A stretch of DNA of 64,000 bases. Origin: Chromobacterium sinusclupearum. Lineage in GTDB: Bacteria > Pseudomonadota > Gammaproteobacteria > Burkholderiales > Chromobacteriaceae. The stretch is taken from positions 20,688-84,687 of the forward strand of contig NZ_PPTF01000107.1 in the NCBI RefSeq assembly GCF_002902845.1, read 5' to 3'. The notes below the pieces were generated by a model that made no database searches, had not been told where the DNA came from, and saw only the letters and a program-made list of their open reading frames with translations. Positions 7,697-16,489 of this stretch are shown in pieces; within the stretch, counting starts at the first letter, position 1, and every line of letters begins with the position of its first letter. The translations under genes were made by a program, and so were the position numbers.

Positions 7697-8845
7697 TCAG
7701 TATCCGATCGCCTGCCGCGCCAGCTGGCGCTTCAGCGGCGCCAAACGATTGGTCAGCGACAGGCCGGTATTGCGCAACCAGGGCAGGCCCGGCAGCCTGG
7801 TCTGGAACAGACGGTACAGGCTATCGCAGCCAAGTTGCATCGCCGCTACGGCCTCGCGCCGCTGTCGTTGGTGCCGACGCAGCAGCATCCAATCGCCGCA
7901 GTCCGGCGCGCGCTGCAAGAGCGCGGCCAGTTGGGCGGCATCCTGGAAACCCAGGTTGACGCCCTGCCCCGCCAGCGGATGCACGGTATGGGCGGCGTCG
8001 CCCACCAGCGCCACCCGCTCGGCCACCACGCCCTCCGGCCGGATCAACCGCAATGGGAAGGCCGCCGCCGGCGTCAATGTCTCGAAGGCGCCCAGCAGCC
8101 CGCCGCCGGCGTCCGCCACGCGCAGCGCCAGTTCGGCAGGCGACAACTGCAGCAGCGATGGCGAATCAGAAGTGGACCACACCATGGAGATTCGGTTCCC
8201 CGCCATCGGCAACCAGGCCAGGATGTCATCGCCGAGGAACCATTGCCGCGCCACGCCGCCATGCGGCTTCTCGCAGGCGAAGTTGGCGACGACGCCACTC
8301 TGGCCATAAGGCTTGACGTCGGCCGAGAGTCCCAGCTGGCCGCGCACCCAGGAGTTGGCGCCATCGGCGCCGACCAGCAGCTCGGCGCGCAGTTCGCGGC
8401 CATCTTCCAACGTCAGGCGCGCCTCGGCCGGCGTGGTGGCGAGCCCCTGCGCCGAGCCAGTCAACAGTTCCACGTCGCTGTCCTGCAGACTACGCCACAG
8501 CGCCGCCAGCAGCCAGCGGTTTTCCACGATCCAGGCCAGCGCGTCGGCATCGGCGTCGGCAGCGGAGAACTCGATGCGCCCGCCGGCGTCGCCGCGCACA
8601 TCCATCGCCGCGATCGTGCCGACCCGCTCCATGCCGGGCCAGGCGCCCAGGCCTTCCAAAAAACGCCGGTTGGCCGGACTCACCGCGTAGACGCGGGCGT
8701 CCCAGCCCTGCTCCAACGCCTCAAAATCCGGATGCCGCCGCTCCAGCAGCGCCACTCGCTTGCCCTCGCGCGCCAGCGCCAATGCCAGACTGGCGCCGAC
8801 CAGGCCGCCGCCGACGACGATGACTTGATATTTGTCGTAACGCAT
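7697..8845 (-). CDS. FAD-dependent UbiH/UbiF/VisC-family hydroxylase (ubiquinone biosynthesis)
   Basis: A 382-residue flavoprotein monooxygenase. It has an N-terminal Rossmann GGGLVGASLA motif, an internal DGANS segment, and the second FAD motif VALVGDAAHTVHPLAGQGVNLG near residue 290. The family hydroxylates the aromatic ring of ubiquinone intermediates. It is 3 nt downstream of ubiH and forms the pepP-ubiH-hydroxylase order also seen in enterobacteria, where the third gene is ubiI (visC). Which ring position this member modifies (UbiF, UbiI or UbiM type) cannot be settled from sequence by eye. Confidence 0.85.
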   Translation of the reverse strand: MRYDKYQVIVVGGGLVGASLALALAREGKRVALLERRHPDFEALEQGWDARVYAVSPANRRFLEGLGAWPGMERVGTIAAMDVRGDAGGRIEFSAADADADALAWIVENRWLLAALWRSLQDSDVELLTGSAQGLATTPAEARLTLEDGRELRAELLVGADGANSWVRGQLGLSADVKPYGQSGVVANFACEKPHGGVARQWFLGDDILAWLPMAGNRISMVWSTSDSPSLLQLSPAELALRVADAGGGLLGAFETLTPAAAFPLRLIRPEGVVAERVALVGDAAHTVHPLAGQGVNLGFQDAAQLAALLQRAPDCGDWMLLRRHQRQRREAVAAMQLGCDSLYRLFQTRLPGLPWLRNTGLSLTNRLAPLKRQLARQAIGY

Positions 8846-8848
8846 GGC

Positions 8849-10018
8849 TTATCCTTGCACGCCGAACACCAGATGGCCGGCGAATTTGCGCCTGAGCGCA
8901 GGCAGCGCGTCCAGAGTGGTCATGCCGATGCCGCGCAGCGCGTTCTGCAATGGATGGTGGCCGTCGAACAGCTTGATCAGGCCGTGGGTGAAACCAACCA
9001 CCGCATGGCTGTCCAGCCTGCGCGCGGCGGCATATCGCTTCAGCGCGCGCGCGTCGCCGGGATCGCCCGCCCCCTCCAACGCCTGGCACAAGCCAACGGC
9101 GTCGCGCAGGCCCAGGTTCAGGCCCTGCGCCGCCACCGGGTGCATGGTTTGCGCCGCATTGCCGATCAAGGCCACGCGGCCGCTTACCACCTGGTTGGCC
9201 TGGCGCAACGCCAGCGGGAAGCTGGCGCGCGGGCCGATGGACAGGATGCGGCCCTGGCGCTCGCCAAAAGCCTGCTGCAGCGACTCGCGCAGCGCGCTCT
9301 CGTCGGCGGCCACCAAGCGCTCGGCGTCGTCTTGGCTGCGCGTCCACACCAGCATGTAGCGCTCGCCATGCGGCAGCAAGGCGAATGGGCCGTCGTGGGC
9401 GAAGCGTTCGTAGGCCACGCCCATGGGCGGCCGCTCGGTTTCCACCTCGGCCAGCACCGCGCACTGATGATAATCATGGGTCCGACGATGGATGCCCGGC
9501 AGCGCTTCCGCCAGCGCGCCGCCTTCAGCCAGCGCCACCAGCCGGGCGGTCAGCAGGCGTTTGCCCTGCGGCGTCTCCACCTCGACGCAGGCATACTGGC
9601 TCAGGCTCTTCACCGACGTCACCCGCGTCTGCCACAGCACCTGCACGCCTGCGCGCGCCAGGGCGCGGGACAGGCCAGCCACCAGCGCCGGGTAATCCAC
9701 CACCGCGCCCAGGTGCGGCAAGCCGAGGTCGGACTTGTCCAGCCGGGTACGGCCGCAACTGCCCTGCTGCGACACATGAACGGTGTCGATGACGGTGGAC
9801 GGCATGTCATCCGGCCAGGCGCCGGCGTCGGCCAGCAGCTCGCGGCTGTGCCAGGACAGGGCCAGCGCGCGGGCGTCGCGCACCTCGGCCTCCCGGGCAC
9901 GCGCTTCGATCAGCAGCACGCGCCGCCCCTGCCGGGCCAGCCGCAGCGCCGCCAGCGCGCCCACCGGGCCTCCGCCGACAACCAGAACGTCGGCGTGTTC
10001 GCTGTTCATCGCATTCAT
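8849..10018 (-). CDS. ubiH: 2-octaprenyl-6-methoxyphenol hydroxylase UbiH
   Basis: A 389-residue FAD-dependent hydroxylase: GGGPVGALAALRLA at the N-terminus binds the ADP part of FAD, and VALIGNAAQTMHPVAAQGLNLGLRD near residue 290 is the UbiH form (GNAAQT) of the second FAD motif. It acts in the ring hydroxylation steps of ubiquinone synthesis at the inner-membrane face. It lies one base from pepP, so the two are co-transcribed. A second Met at residue 4 is an alternative start. Confidence 0.88.
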   Translation of the reverse strand: MNAMNSEHADVLVVGGGPVGALAALRLARQGRRVLLIEARAREAEVRDARALALSWHSRELLADAGAWPDDMPSTVIDTVHVSQQGSCGRTRLDKSDLGLPHLGAVVDYPALVAGLSRALARAGVQVLWQTRVTSVKSLSQYACVEVETPQGKRLLTARLVALAEGGALAEALPGIHRRTHDYHQCAVLAEVETERPPMGVAYERFAHDGPFALLPHGERYMLVWTRSQDDAERLVAADESALRESLQQAFGERQGRILSIGPRASFPLALRQANQVVSGRVALIGNAAQTMHPVAAQGLNLGLRDAVGLCQALEGAGDPGDARALKRYAAARRLDSHAVVGFTHGLIKLFDGHHPLQNALRGIGMTTLDALPALRRKFAGHLVFGVQG

Positions 10019-10019
10019 A

Positions 10020-11315
10020 TCATTCTCCGCGCATCAGCGCCTCGATCTCGGCTATCGTCTTGGGCGCCGCCGCGGTATACACCTCATTGCCGTCCGCGGT
10101 GACCAGCACATCGTCCTCGATGCGCACGCCGATATTGTGGAAAGCCGCCGGCACATCGTCGGCCGGCCGGATATACAGGCCCGGTTCGATGGTGGTGCAC
10201 ATGCCCGGCTGATAGCTGCGCCATTGGCCATGCAGCTTGCGCTGGCCGACATCGTGCACGTCCAGGCCTATCATGTGGCCGACGCCATGCATGTAGAAAC
10301 GGCGGTATGCGCCGGATTCGATCACGCCATCCAGCGTGCCGCTCAACAAACCCAGGTCCAACATGCCTTGCGCCAGCACGCGCAGCGCGGCGTCGCCCGG
10401 CGCATGCCAGGCCGCGCCCGGCTTCACCGCGTCGATGCCGGCCAGTTCGGCCGCCAGCACCACCTCGTACACATCGCGCTGCGGCCCGCTGAAGCGGCCA
10501 TTGGCCGGAAAGGTGCGGGTGATGTCGCCGGCGTAGCCCTGCAGTTCGCAACCGGCGTCGATCAGCACCAGATCGCCGTCGCGTATCCAGGCATCGTTGG
10601 CCACGTAGTGCAGGGTGCAGGCATTGGCGCCCGCCGCCACGATGGACTCATAAGCCTGATAGCGCGCGCCGCGGCCCACAAAGGCATGCAGCAGCTCGGC
10701 TTCCAGTTGGTATTCATGCATGCCTGGACGGGCGGCGCGCATCGCCTGGATGTGGCCGGCGGCGGAAATCTCGCCGGCACGGCGCAGCAAAGCGATCTCG
10801 TCCTCGTCTTTGACCATGCGCATCTCGTCCAGCAGCACGCGCAGGTCGCCATAATGCGACGGCGGGCGCGCGCCGGAACGCGCCTGCGCGCGCACCGCTT
10901 CCAGCCAGGTATTGACGCGGCGGTCGAATGCCTCGTCATGGCCCAGCGGCCACCACAGCTGGCTGCGGTCGGTCAGCAGTTCCGGAATCCGCGCCGCCAT
11001 CTCCGACAGGGCATAGACCTCGTCGAAGCCGAAAACCTCGCGCGCGCCATCAGGCCCGTGGCGAAAACCCTCCCAGATCTCCATCTCGGGATTCCGTTCG
11101 CGGCAAAACAGGATGGACTTGCCGCTGCGTCCGTCCAGCAGCAACACCGCTTCCGGCTCGGCAAAGCCGGTCAAATACAGAAAATGGCTGTCGGCGCGGT
11201 AGGGATAGTGGCAGTCGGCGTTGCGCACGGCTTCCGGCGCAGTGGGCAACAGAACGACGCCATCGCCGATCTGCGTCAGTAAACGGCGGCGGCGGGCGGC
11301 ATGCGGCTGGGACAT
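10020..11315 (-). CDS. pepP: Xaa-Pro aminopeptidase P
   Basis: A 431-residue M24B peptidase that removes an N-terminal residue before proline. The N-terminal domain (1-170) is the AMP_N type. The C-terminal pita-bread domain holds the five dinuclear-metal ligands in order: Asp in DAGCELQGYAGD, Asp in GDITRTF, His in HGVGHMIGLDVHD, Glu in TIEPGLYI, and Glu in GVRIEDDVLV. It is the first gene of the pepP-ubiH-ubi hydroxylase operon, a linkage conserved with E. coli. Confidence 0.93.
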   Translation of the reverse strand: MSQPHAARRRRLLTQIGDGVVLLPTAPEAVRNADCHYPYRADSHFLYLTGFAEPEAVLLLDGRSGKSILFCRERNPEMEIWEGFRHGPDGAREVFGFDEVYALSEMAARIPELLTDRSQLWWPLGHDEAFDRRVNTWLEAVRAQARSGARPPSHYGDLRVLLDEMRMVKDEDEIALLRRAGEISAAGHIQAMRAARPGMHEYQLEAELLHAFVGRGARYQAYESIVAAGANACTLHYVANDAWIRDGDLVLIDAGCELQGYAGDITRTFPANGRFSGPQRDVYEVVLAAELAGIDAVKPGAAWHAPGDAALRVLAQGMLDLGLLSGTLDGVIESGAYRRFYMHGVGHMIGLDVHDVGQRKLHGQWRSYQPGMCTTIEPGLYIRPADDVPAAFHNIGVRIEDDVLVTADGNEVYTAAAPKTIAEIEALMRGE

Positions 11316-11423
11316 AGGGTGGCGGATTCCTGCGGCGGTGGTCGAAACGAATCAAGCCGCCAGTTTACACCTGCGGCGGCCTCGCCCCAAGCCTGCCGGG
11401 GCGGCGCGCAGCACATCGGCATG

Positions 11424-11446
11424 AAAAAACCCGGCATGGCCGGGTT
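11424..11446 (-). terminator. Rho-independent terminator of yebC
   Basis: An 8-bp stem AACCCGGC/GCCGGGTT with an ATG loop, followed on the minus strand by TTTTTT, about 20 nt past the yebC stop codon. Confidence 0.85.
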
Positions 11447-11467
11447 GTTTGCCTTGATGGCGCGGGC

Positions 11468-12193
11468 TTATTCGCCGATGACGGCGGAGGTATACACCTC
11501 CTGCACATCGTCCAGGTCTTCCAGCGCGTCCAGCAGCTTCTGCATGCGGACGGCGTCATCGCCAGTCAGTTCGGTCTCGTTCTCGGCCCGCATCGTCACT
11601 TCGCCCATCTCGGACTTGAAGCCCTTGGCTTCCAGCGCGTCCTTGATGTCGGTGAATTCGTAAGGGCCGGTGATCACTTCGATCGAACCGTCGTCATTGG
11701 TGACCACGTCCTCGGCGCCGGCTTCCAGCGCCGCTTCCATCAGCGCATCCTCATCCACGCCCGGGGCGAACACCAGATAGCCGCAGTGCTTGAACTGGAA
11801 GGCCACGCAGCCGTCGGTGCCCATATTGCCGCCGTACTTGGAGAAAGCATGGCGCACATCGGCCACGGTGCGGGTCTTGTTGTCGGTCAGACAGTCCACC
11901 ATCACCGCGGCACCGGCAATGCCATAGCCTTCATAACGGCATTCCACATAGTCCACGCCTTCCAGCTGACCCGTGCCGCGCTTGATCGCGTTCTCGATAT
12001 TGTCCTTGGGCATGGACTCGGCCTTGGCCTTGTCCACGGCCAGGCGCAGGCGCGGGTTCATGTTGACGTCGCCCCCGCCCATCTTGGCGGCGACGGTGAT
12101 TTCCTTGATCAGGCGGGTGAAGATCTTGCCACGTTTGGCATCCTGGCGACCCTTGCGGTGCTGGATGTTAGCCCATTTACTGTGACCTGCCAT
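11468..12193 (-). CDS. yebC: YebC/PmpR-family protein
   Basis: A 241-residue protein starting MAGHSKWANIQHRKGRQDAKR, the nearly invariant N-terminus of the family, with GGGDVNMNPRLRLAV and later CLTDNKTRTVADVRH. YebC proteins were long called transcription regulators; more recent work links family members to ribosome function at difficult sequences. I chose the start at 12193 because of this conserved N-terminus and the AGAGG in front of it. The frame is open 17 codons further upstream without a ribosome site. Single-gene unit ending in a terminator. Confidence 0.93.
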   Translation of the reverse strand: MAGHSKWANIQHRKGRQDAKRGKIFTRLIKEITVAAKMGGGDVNMNPRLRLAVDKAKAESMPKDNIENAIKRGTGQLEGVDYVECRYEGYGIAGAAVMVDCLTDNKTRTVADVRHAFSKYGGNMGTDGCVAFQFKHCGYLVFAPGVDEDALMEAALEAGAEDVVTNDDGSIEVITGPYEFTDIKDALEAKGFKSEMGEVTMRAENETELTGDDAVRMQKLLDALEDLDDVQEVYTSAVIGE

Positions 12194-12293
12194 ATTTGCC
12201 TCTGTCTGTTGGTTTGGTTCTCGCCGAACCCAATCGTCAATCAAAAATCGCGATATTTTAACAGAAAGCGGCCGCGGACTACGAGATTCCGCG

Positions 12294-13070
12294 CTATTTG
12301 GCCTGCAGCATCCTGAGCATCATTTCAAAGCCGGCCCGATACATCTGCTCGATCACCGGCACCATCATCGGCAGCGTCAGATAGAGCGTGCCGAAACCAA
12401 TCATGATGGTCAGCGGGAAACCGAAGGTGAAGATGTTGAACTGCGGCGCGGCGCGGGTCATCACGCCGATGGCCAGATTGGTGATCAGCAGCGCGCCGAT
12501 CACCGGCATGGTCAGGCGGATGCCCCACTCCACCATATGCGCGCCCCACAGCGCCAACGCCTTGATGCCCTGAGCCGGCATCCCCATCCCGATAGGCAGC
12601 ACGCGGAAGCTTTCCACCAGGGTGTGCAACACCACATGGTGGCCATCGAACGATAAAAACAGGAAAAACGTGAACAAAGACAGCATCTGCGACACCACCG
12701 GCACCTGGGCCGCGTGAACCGGGTCGAAGAACATGGCGAAGCCCAGGCCGGTTTGCGCGCCGATGATGAAACCGGCTATTTCCACCGAGGTGATCACGAG
12801 GCGCATCACAAAGCCCATTGCCAGACCGATCAGCAGTTGCTGCAGCAGGATGGCGATGCCCTCAGCCGACACCAAGGGCACCGCTGGCAAGGGCGGCAGC
12901 AAGGGCGCCAGCAAAACGGTCAGCATCAATGCGAACCCCGCCTTGAAAGTGCGCGGCACGCCGCGATAGGCGAAGATGGGCTCCGTCAGGAACAAACCGA
13001 CGATGCGCGCGAAGGGCCAGACAAAGACACTGACCCAGGCGTTGATCTCTACATCGCTCAGCGCCAGCAT
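12294..13070 (-). CDS. fliR: Flagellar biosynthesis protein FliR
   Basis: A 258-residue integral membrane protein of the flagellar type III export gate, with about six hydrophobic segments and the family-typical LTEPIFAYRGVPRTFKAGFALML. FliR packs with FliP and FliQ into the helical export gate in the MS ring. The start at 13070 overlaps the fliQ stop as TGATG, and the residues encoded upstream belong to fliQ in another frame. It is the last gene of this flagellar run; flhB, which often follows, is not here. Confidence 0.93.
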   Translation of the reverse strand: MLALSDVEINAWVSVFVWPFARIVGLFLTEPIFAYRGVPRTFKAGFALMLTVLLAPLLPPLPAVPLVSAEGIAILLQQLLIGLAMGFVMRLVITSVEIAGFIIGAQTGLGFAMFFDPVHAAQVPVVSQMLSLFTFFLFLSFDGHHVVLHTLVESFRVLPIGMGMPAQGIKALALWGAHMVEWGIRLTMPVIGALLITNLAIGVMTRAAPQFNIFTFGFPLTIMIGFGTLYLTLPMMVPVIEQMYRAGFEMMLRMLQAK

Positions 13071-13339
13071 CAGCCAATCACATTCGGTATGCTCTGGAAC
13101 AGCCGGGTGATGTACTCCATCAAGGTGTTCAGCATCCACGGCCCGGCCAGCACCAGCACCAGAAACATCGCCAGCAGCTTGGGAATGAAAGTCAGCGTCA
13201 TTTCATTGATCTGGGTGGCGGCCTGCAGAATGCTGATCAGCAGGCCCACTAACAGAGAAGTCAACAAGACCGGCGCCGATACGATGATCAGAATGTACAG
13301 CGCATTCTGCATGATGCTGATGACCAATTCAGGACTCAT
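13070..13339 (-). CDS. fliQ: Flagellar biosynthesis protein FliQ
   Basis: An 89-residue protein with two transmembrane helices, starting MSPELVISIMQNALY, with QAATQINEMTLTFIPK between the helices, the usual FliQ sequence. Four copies surround the FliP-FliR core in the export gate. Its ATG at 13339 overlaps the stop of the acetyltransferase gene as ATGA, so its translation is coupled to a gene that is not part of the export apparatus. Confidence 0.93.
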   Translation of the reverse strand: MSPELVISIMQNALYILIIVSAPVLLTSLLVGLLISILQAATQINEMTLTFIPKLLAMFLVLVLAGPWMLNTLMEYITRLFQSIPNVIG

Positions 13340-13836
13340 GACTCTTCCTCCCGCCAGCCGCCCTTGGCCAGCAGCCAATTGTCTATCGCCACGCCTTGCC
13401 GGATGATCCGGTTAGGACGAAGCAGGCGGTAAGCCGCCCGCTCGAACACCGGACGGGACGCATGGCTGGCCCAGACGTAATACGCATTGACGCCCGCCGC
13501 CGTAGCCTGGCGCTCCAGTTCGACGATCATTCGGCCGCCCAAGCCGCGCCGGGCGGCCCACGGCGCGACATACAGCATGTCGAACTCGCCGTCCCGCTTC
13601 AGCCAGGCGAAACCTGCCATGCGTCCATCCGCCGCCATCTCCTTGCACGACCACGCATCGGCCAGCCGAGCTTGCCAGGCGAGAGCGATTTCCTCATCCC
13701 AGCCGCGCGCCGGCGCCCAGACCGCGCACTGCTCTTCAGTGTAAACCGTTCCGGCCAAGGCGCGGACGCTGGCTTGAAACAAGGCATGACACGACGGCAG
13801 ATCAGCCGCCGACAGCGCTTCCAACGGCATCGTCAT
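13336..13836 (-). CDS. GNAT-family N-acetyltransferase inserted between fliP and fliQ
   Basis: A 166-residue GNAT protein. The acetyl-CoA motif A is visible as MLYVAPWAARRGLGGRMIVELE near residues 86-108, with motif B (NAYYVWASHASRPVFERAAYRLL) after it. It overlaps fliP upstream (ATGA at 13836-13833) and fliQ downstream (ATGA at 13339-13336), so it is translated as part of the flagellar operon. The substrate is unknown. fliP and fliQ are normally adjacent; I know of no general flagellar role for such an enzyme. It could modify a flagellar protein, or be a passenger with an unrelated substrate. Confidence 0.85.
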   Translation of the reverse strand: MTMPLEALSAADLPSCHALFQASVRALAGTVYTEEQCAVWAPARGWDEEIALAWQARLADAWSCKEMAADGRMAGFAWLKRDGEFDMLYVAPWAARRGLGGRMIVELERQATAAGVNAYYVWASHASRPVFERAAYRLLRPNRIIRQGVAIDNWLLAKGGWREEES

Positions 13837-14585
13837 CCCGTGTAAAAGCTCTGCACCAGCGAGCCCATCAGCAGCGTCCAGCCATCCACCAACACAAACA
13901 GCATCATCTTGAACGGCAGCGAGATGGTCACCGGCGACACCATCATCATCCCCATCGCCATCAGGATGCTGGCGACAACCAGGTCGATGATCATGAAGGG
14001 GATGAAAACCATGAAGCCGATCTGGAACGCGGTTTTCAGTTCGCTGATGGCGAAGGCCGGCACCAGCGTCTTCATCGACACGTCTTCCTTGGTCTGCGGC
14101 TTTTCCGATTGAGAGATCTCGATGAAGAAAGCCAGGTCCTTCTCCCGGGTCTGGCGCAGCATGAAAGCCTTCATCGGTTTGCTGGCTTCATCCAGCGCCT
14201 GGTTGAAGCTGATTTTGTCGTCGGAAAACGGCACCCAGGCTTTGCTGTAGACCTGATCGAAAGTCGGCCCCATGACAAACAGCGTCAGAAACAGCGCCAA
14301 ACCGACAATCACCTGGTTAGGCGGCGCCTGGGTGGTGCCCAGCGCCTGCCGAAGCAGCGACAGCACGATCACGATCCGGGTGAAGGCCGTCATCATCAGC
14401 AACATGGCCGGGATGAAGGTCAGCGCCGTCATGAACAACAGCATCTGCAGGCTGAGCGAGTAATTCTGCCCGCCGCCCGCCGCCGGCGAACTCGTCATCA
14501 GCGGCAGCCCCGCCGCCGCATCGGCCAGCAACGGCAACAACAAAGCCCCGCCGGACAGCAGGGCGATCACCAACTTTTTCTTCAT
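13833..14585 (-). CDS. fliP: Flagellar biosynthesis protein FliP
   Basis: A 250-residue export-gate protein with a cleavable signal peptide (ending near ADA) and four hydrophobic segments. The family-typical MTAFTRIVIVLSLLRQALGTTQAPPNQVIVGLALFLT and PVTISLPFKMMLFVLVDGW regions are intact. FliP forms the pentameric core of the export gate. It overlaps fliO (ATGA at 14585-14582). It is separated from fliQ by an acetyltransferase gene instead of joining it directly. Confidence 0.94.
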   Translation of the reverse strand: MKKKLVIALLSGGALLLPLLADAAAGLPLMTSSPAAGGGQNYSLSLQMLLFMTALTFIPAMLLMMTAFTRIVIVLSLLRQALGTTQAPPNQVIVGLALFLTLFVMGPTFDQVYSKAWVPFSDDKISFNQALDEASKPMKAFMLRQTREKDLAFFIEISQSEKPQTKEDVSMKTLVPAFAISELKTAFQIGFMVFIPFMIIDLVVASILMAMGMMMVSPVTISLPFKMMLFVLVDGWTLLMGSLVQSFYTG

Positions 14586-15040
14586 GATTTGTCCCGCTGC
14601 CCCTGCCCGCCGCGGCTCTTGTCCAGCGCGGCTTTCAACCAGCGGGCGAATGGCTCCGCCGGTTCAGTCTGGGGCTGGTCGGCGCCTTCCGGCCTGGGCA
14701 TCTTGCTGAGCAGATTGACCTGCTGCGGCGTCACGCCCAGCACCAGCCACTCGCCTTCCAGTTCGACGATCACCACCCGTTCCTTCTGGCCTATCATGGC
14801 GCCGCCGACCACGCGCACCCGGCCCATGCCACCCAGCATGCCGCCGGACAAGCGCTTGAACAGCCAAGCCACGCCGACGATGGCGCCCAGCACCACCGCC
14901 AGACCCAGAATCACCTGCAACAGGCTGGCAAAAGGCGACGGCGCAGGCGGGGCCGGCGCTTGCGCCGCCAGGGCCATCGCCGACCAGGCCAAACCGGATG
15001 CGCCCAGCAAGGCGCGCGAGGGATTCGGCATGATCCTCAT
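14582..15040 (-). CDS. fliO: Flagellar biosynthesis protein FliO
   Basis: A 152-residue protein with an N-terminal signal-like segment, one membrane helix (LLQVILGLAVVLGAIVGVAWLFKRL) and a small cytoplasmic domain with VGGAMIGQKERVVIVELEGEWLVLGV, the conserved FliO core. FliO assists assembly of the FliP ring. It overlaps fliN upstream and fliP downstream by 4 nt each. Confidence 0.9.
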   Translation of the reverse strand: MRIMPNPSRALLGASGLAWSAMALAAQAPAPPAPSPFASLLQVILGLAVVLGAIVGVAWLFKRLSGGMLGGMGRVRVVGGAMIGQKERVVIVELEGEWLVLGVTPQQVNLLSKMPRPEGADQPQTEPAEPFARWLKAALDKSRGGQGQRDKS

Positions 15041-15483
15041 TTCTGCAAGCGGCGAATGCGCTCGGCCGGCGTAATGATGTCGGTCAGGCGAATACCGAAC
15101 TTGTCGTTGACCACCACCACCTCGCCCTGGGCAATCAGGCAGCCATTGACCAGAACGTCCATCGGCTCGCCCGCCATCCCGTCCAGCTCCACCACCGAGC
15201 CCTGCGCCAGCTGCAACAGGTTGCGGATGGCGATCTTGGTGCGGCCCAGCTCCACGGTCAGCTGCACCGGAATGTCCAGAATCATGTCCAGATTCTGCTG
15301 CGTGCCGCTGGCCGCGGCCGCCGTGCCCAACTCCTGGAACAAACCTTGCGCCGGCACCGCCTCCGGCGCTTCCGCCGACTGGCTGTCCGCCACCTCCTGT
15401 TCCGCCATCGCGGCGGCCCAGTCGTCCATCGAGACTTCTTCCTCGGCGCCTGCCGCGCCGCCCTGCAGCTCTTCTTCGCTCAT
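15037..15483 (-). CDS. fliN: Flagellar motor switch protein FliN
   Basis: A 148-residue C-ring protein. The acidic N-terminal region (about 1-65) is variable; the SpoA domain follows with MILDIPVQLTVELGRTKIAIRNLLQL and LVNGCLIAQGEVVVVNDKFGIRLTDI. FliN forms the lower C ring with FliM and docks FliH during export. Its start overlaps the fliM stop (ATGA at 15483-15480). Confidence 0.93.
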   Translation of the reverse strand: MSEEELQGGAAGAEEEVSMDDWAAAMAEQEVADSQSAEAPEAVPAQGLFQELGTAAAASGTQQNLDMILDIPVQLTVELGRTKIAIRNLLQLAQGSVVELDGMAGEPMDVLVNGCLIAQGEVVVVNDKFGIRLTDIITPAERIRRLQK

Positions 15484-16484
15484 TGCTCTTTATCTCCCGG
15501 CAGCTCCAAGAACTCGTTCGCTCCCGCCAAAATCTTTTCCACTTTCAAGGCATAGCGGCCCTGTACCGTGCCGTAACTGGCTTCGAACACCGGAATGCCC
15601 GACACATCGGCTTCCACCCGCTCCGGAATCTCCACCATCACCACATCGCCCGCCTTCAGGTTCAGAATCTGCCCCAGGGTCACCTTGGATTGGGCCAGCG
15701 TGGCCACCAGCTCCACCTCGGCCGCCTGCACCTGATGCGTCATCAGGTTGACCCAGCGGTTATCCACTTCTGTGCGGTCGGCCTGCATCGTGCTGGACAG
15801 CAGATCGCGGATCGGCTCCACCATGGAGTACGGCAGACAGATGTGGAAATCACCGCCGCCCGCGCCCAGCTCGATATGGAAGGTCATCGCCACGACCACC
15901 TCGGTCGGCGTGGCGATATTGGCGAACTGGGTGTTCATTTCAGAGCGCAGATAGACAAACTCGATCGGATGCACCGGCTCCCAGGCCTTCTGGCACTCAG
16001 CAAACACCACCTCCAGCAGACGGTGGATGATGCGCTGCTCCGTCGGCGTGAAATCCCGCCCCTCCACCCGTACGTGGTAGCGGCCGTCGCTGCCGAACAG
16101 GTTGTCCACGATCAGGAACACCAGATCCGGATCGAAGATCAACAGGCCCGTGCCGCGCAGCGGCTTGACATGCACCAGGTTCAGGTTGGTCGGCACCACC
16201 AGGTTGCGGATGAATTCGCTGTATTTCTGCACCCGCACCGGCCCCACGGAGATTTCCGCGTTGCGACGGATGAAGTTGAACAGGCCGATGCGCAGATTAC
16301 GGGCAAAACGCTCGTTGATGATCTCAAGCGTCGGCATGCGGCCGCGGACAATGCGCTCCTGCCGACCAATGTCGTAGCCGCGTACGCCTGAGGCATCCTG
16401 GCCTGCCTCGTCATCTTCGTCCTCGCCGGAGACGCCTCGTAATAGCGCGTCTACCTCTTCCTGGGACAGGATATCGTCGCCCAT
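15480..16484 (-). CDS. fliM: Flagellar motor switch protein FliM
   Basis: A 334-residue C-ring protein. The N-terminal CheY-P-binding peptide is visible as ILSQEEVDALLRG at residues 4-16, then a flexible linker, the middle CheC-like domain (about 50-230, with NERFARNLRIGLFNFIRR) and a C-terminal SpoA domain. It sets the rotation direction with FliG and FliN. It begins 5 nt after fliL. Confidence 0.94.
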   Translation of the reverse strand: MGDDILSQEEVDALLRGVSGEDEDDEAGQDASGVRGYDIGRQERIVRGRMPTLEIINERFARNLRIGLFNFIRRNAEISVGPVRVQKYSEFIRNLVVPTNLNLVHVKPLRGTGLLIFDPDLVFLIVDNLFGSDGRYHVRVEGRDFTPTEQRIIHRLLEVVFAECQKAWEPVHPIEFVYLRSEMNTQFANIATPTEVVVAMTFHIELGAGGGDFHICLPYSMVEPIRDLLSSTMQADRTEVDNRWVNLMTHQVQAAEVELVATLAQSKVTLGQILNLKAGDVVMVEIPERVEADVSGIPVFEASYGTVQGRYALKVEKILAGANEFLELPGDKEQ

Positions 16485-16489
16485 GGCGC

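Noticed and set aside
6578..10102. A 1174-codon open frame on the plus strand, antisense to dsbC and the ubi genes
   Set aside because: It lies opposite several recognised genes and its translation is Arg/His/Gln-rich without any domain. Long antisense frames are common in GC-rich DNA with strong third-position bias.
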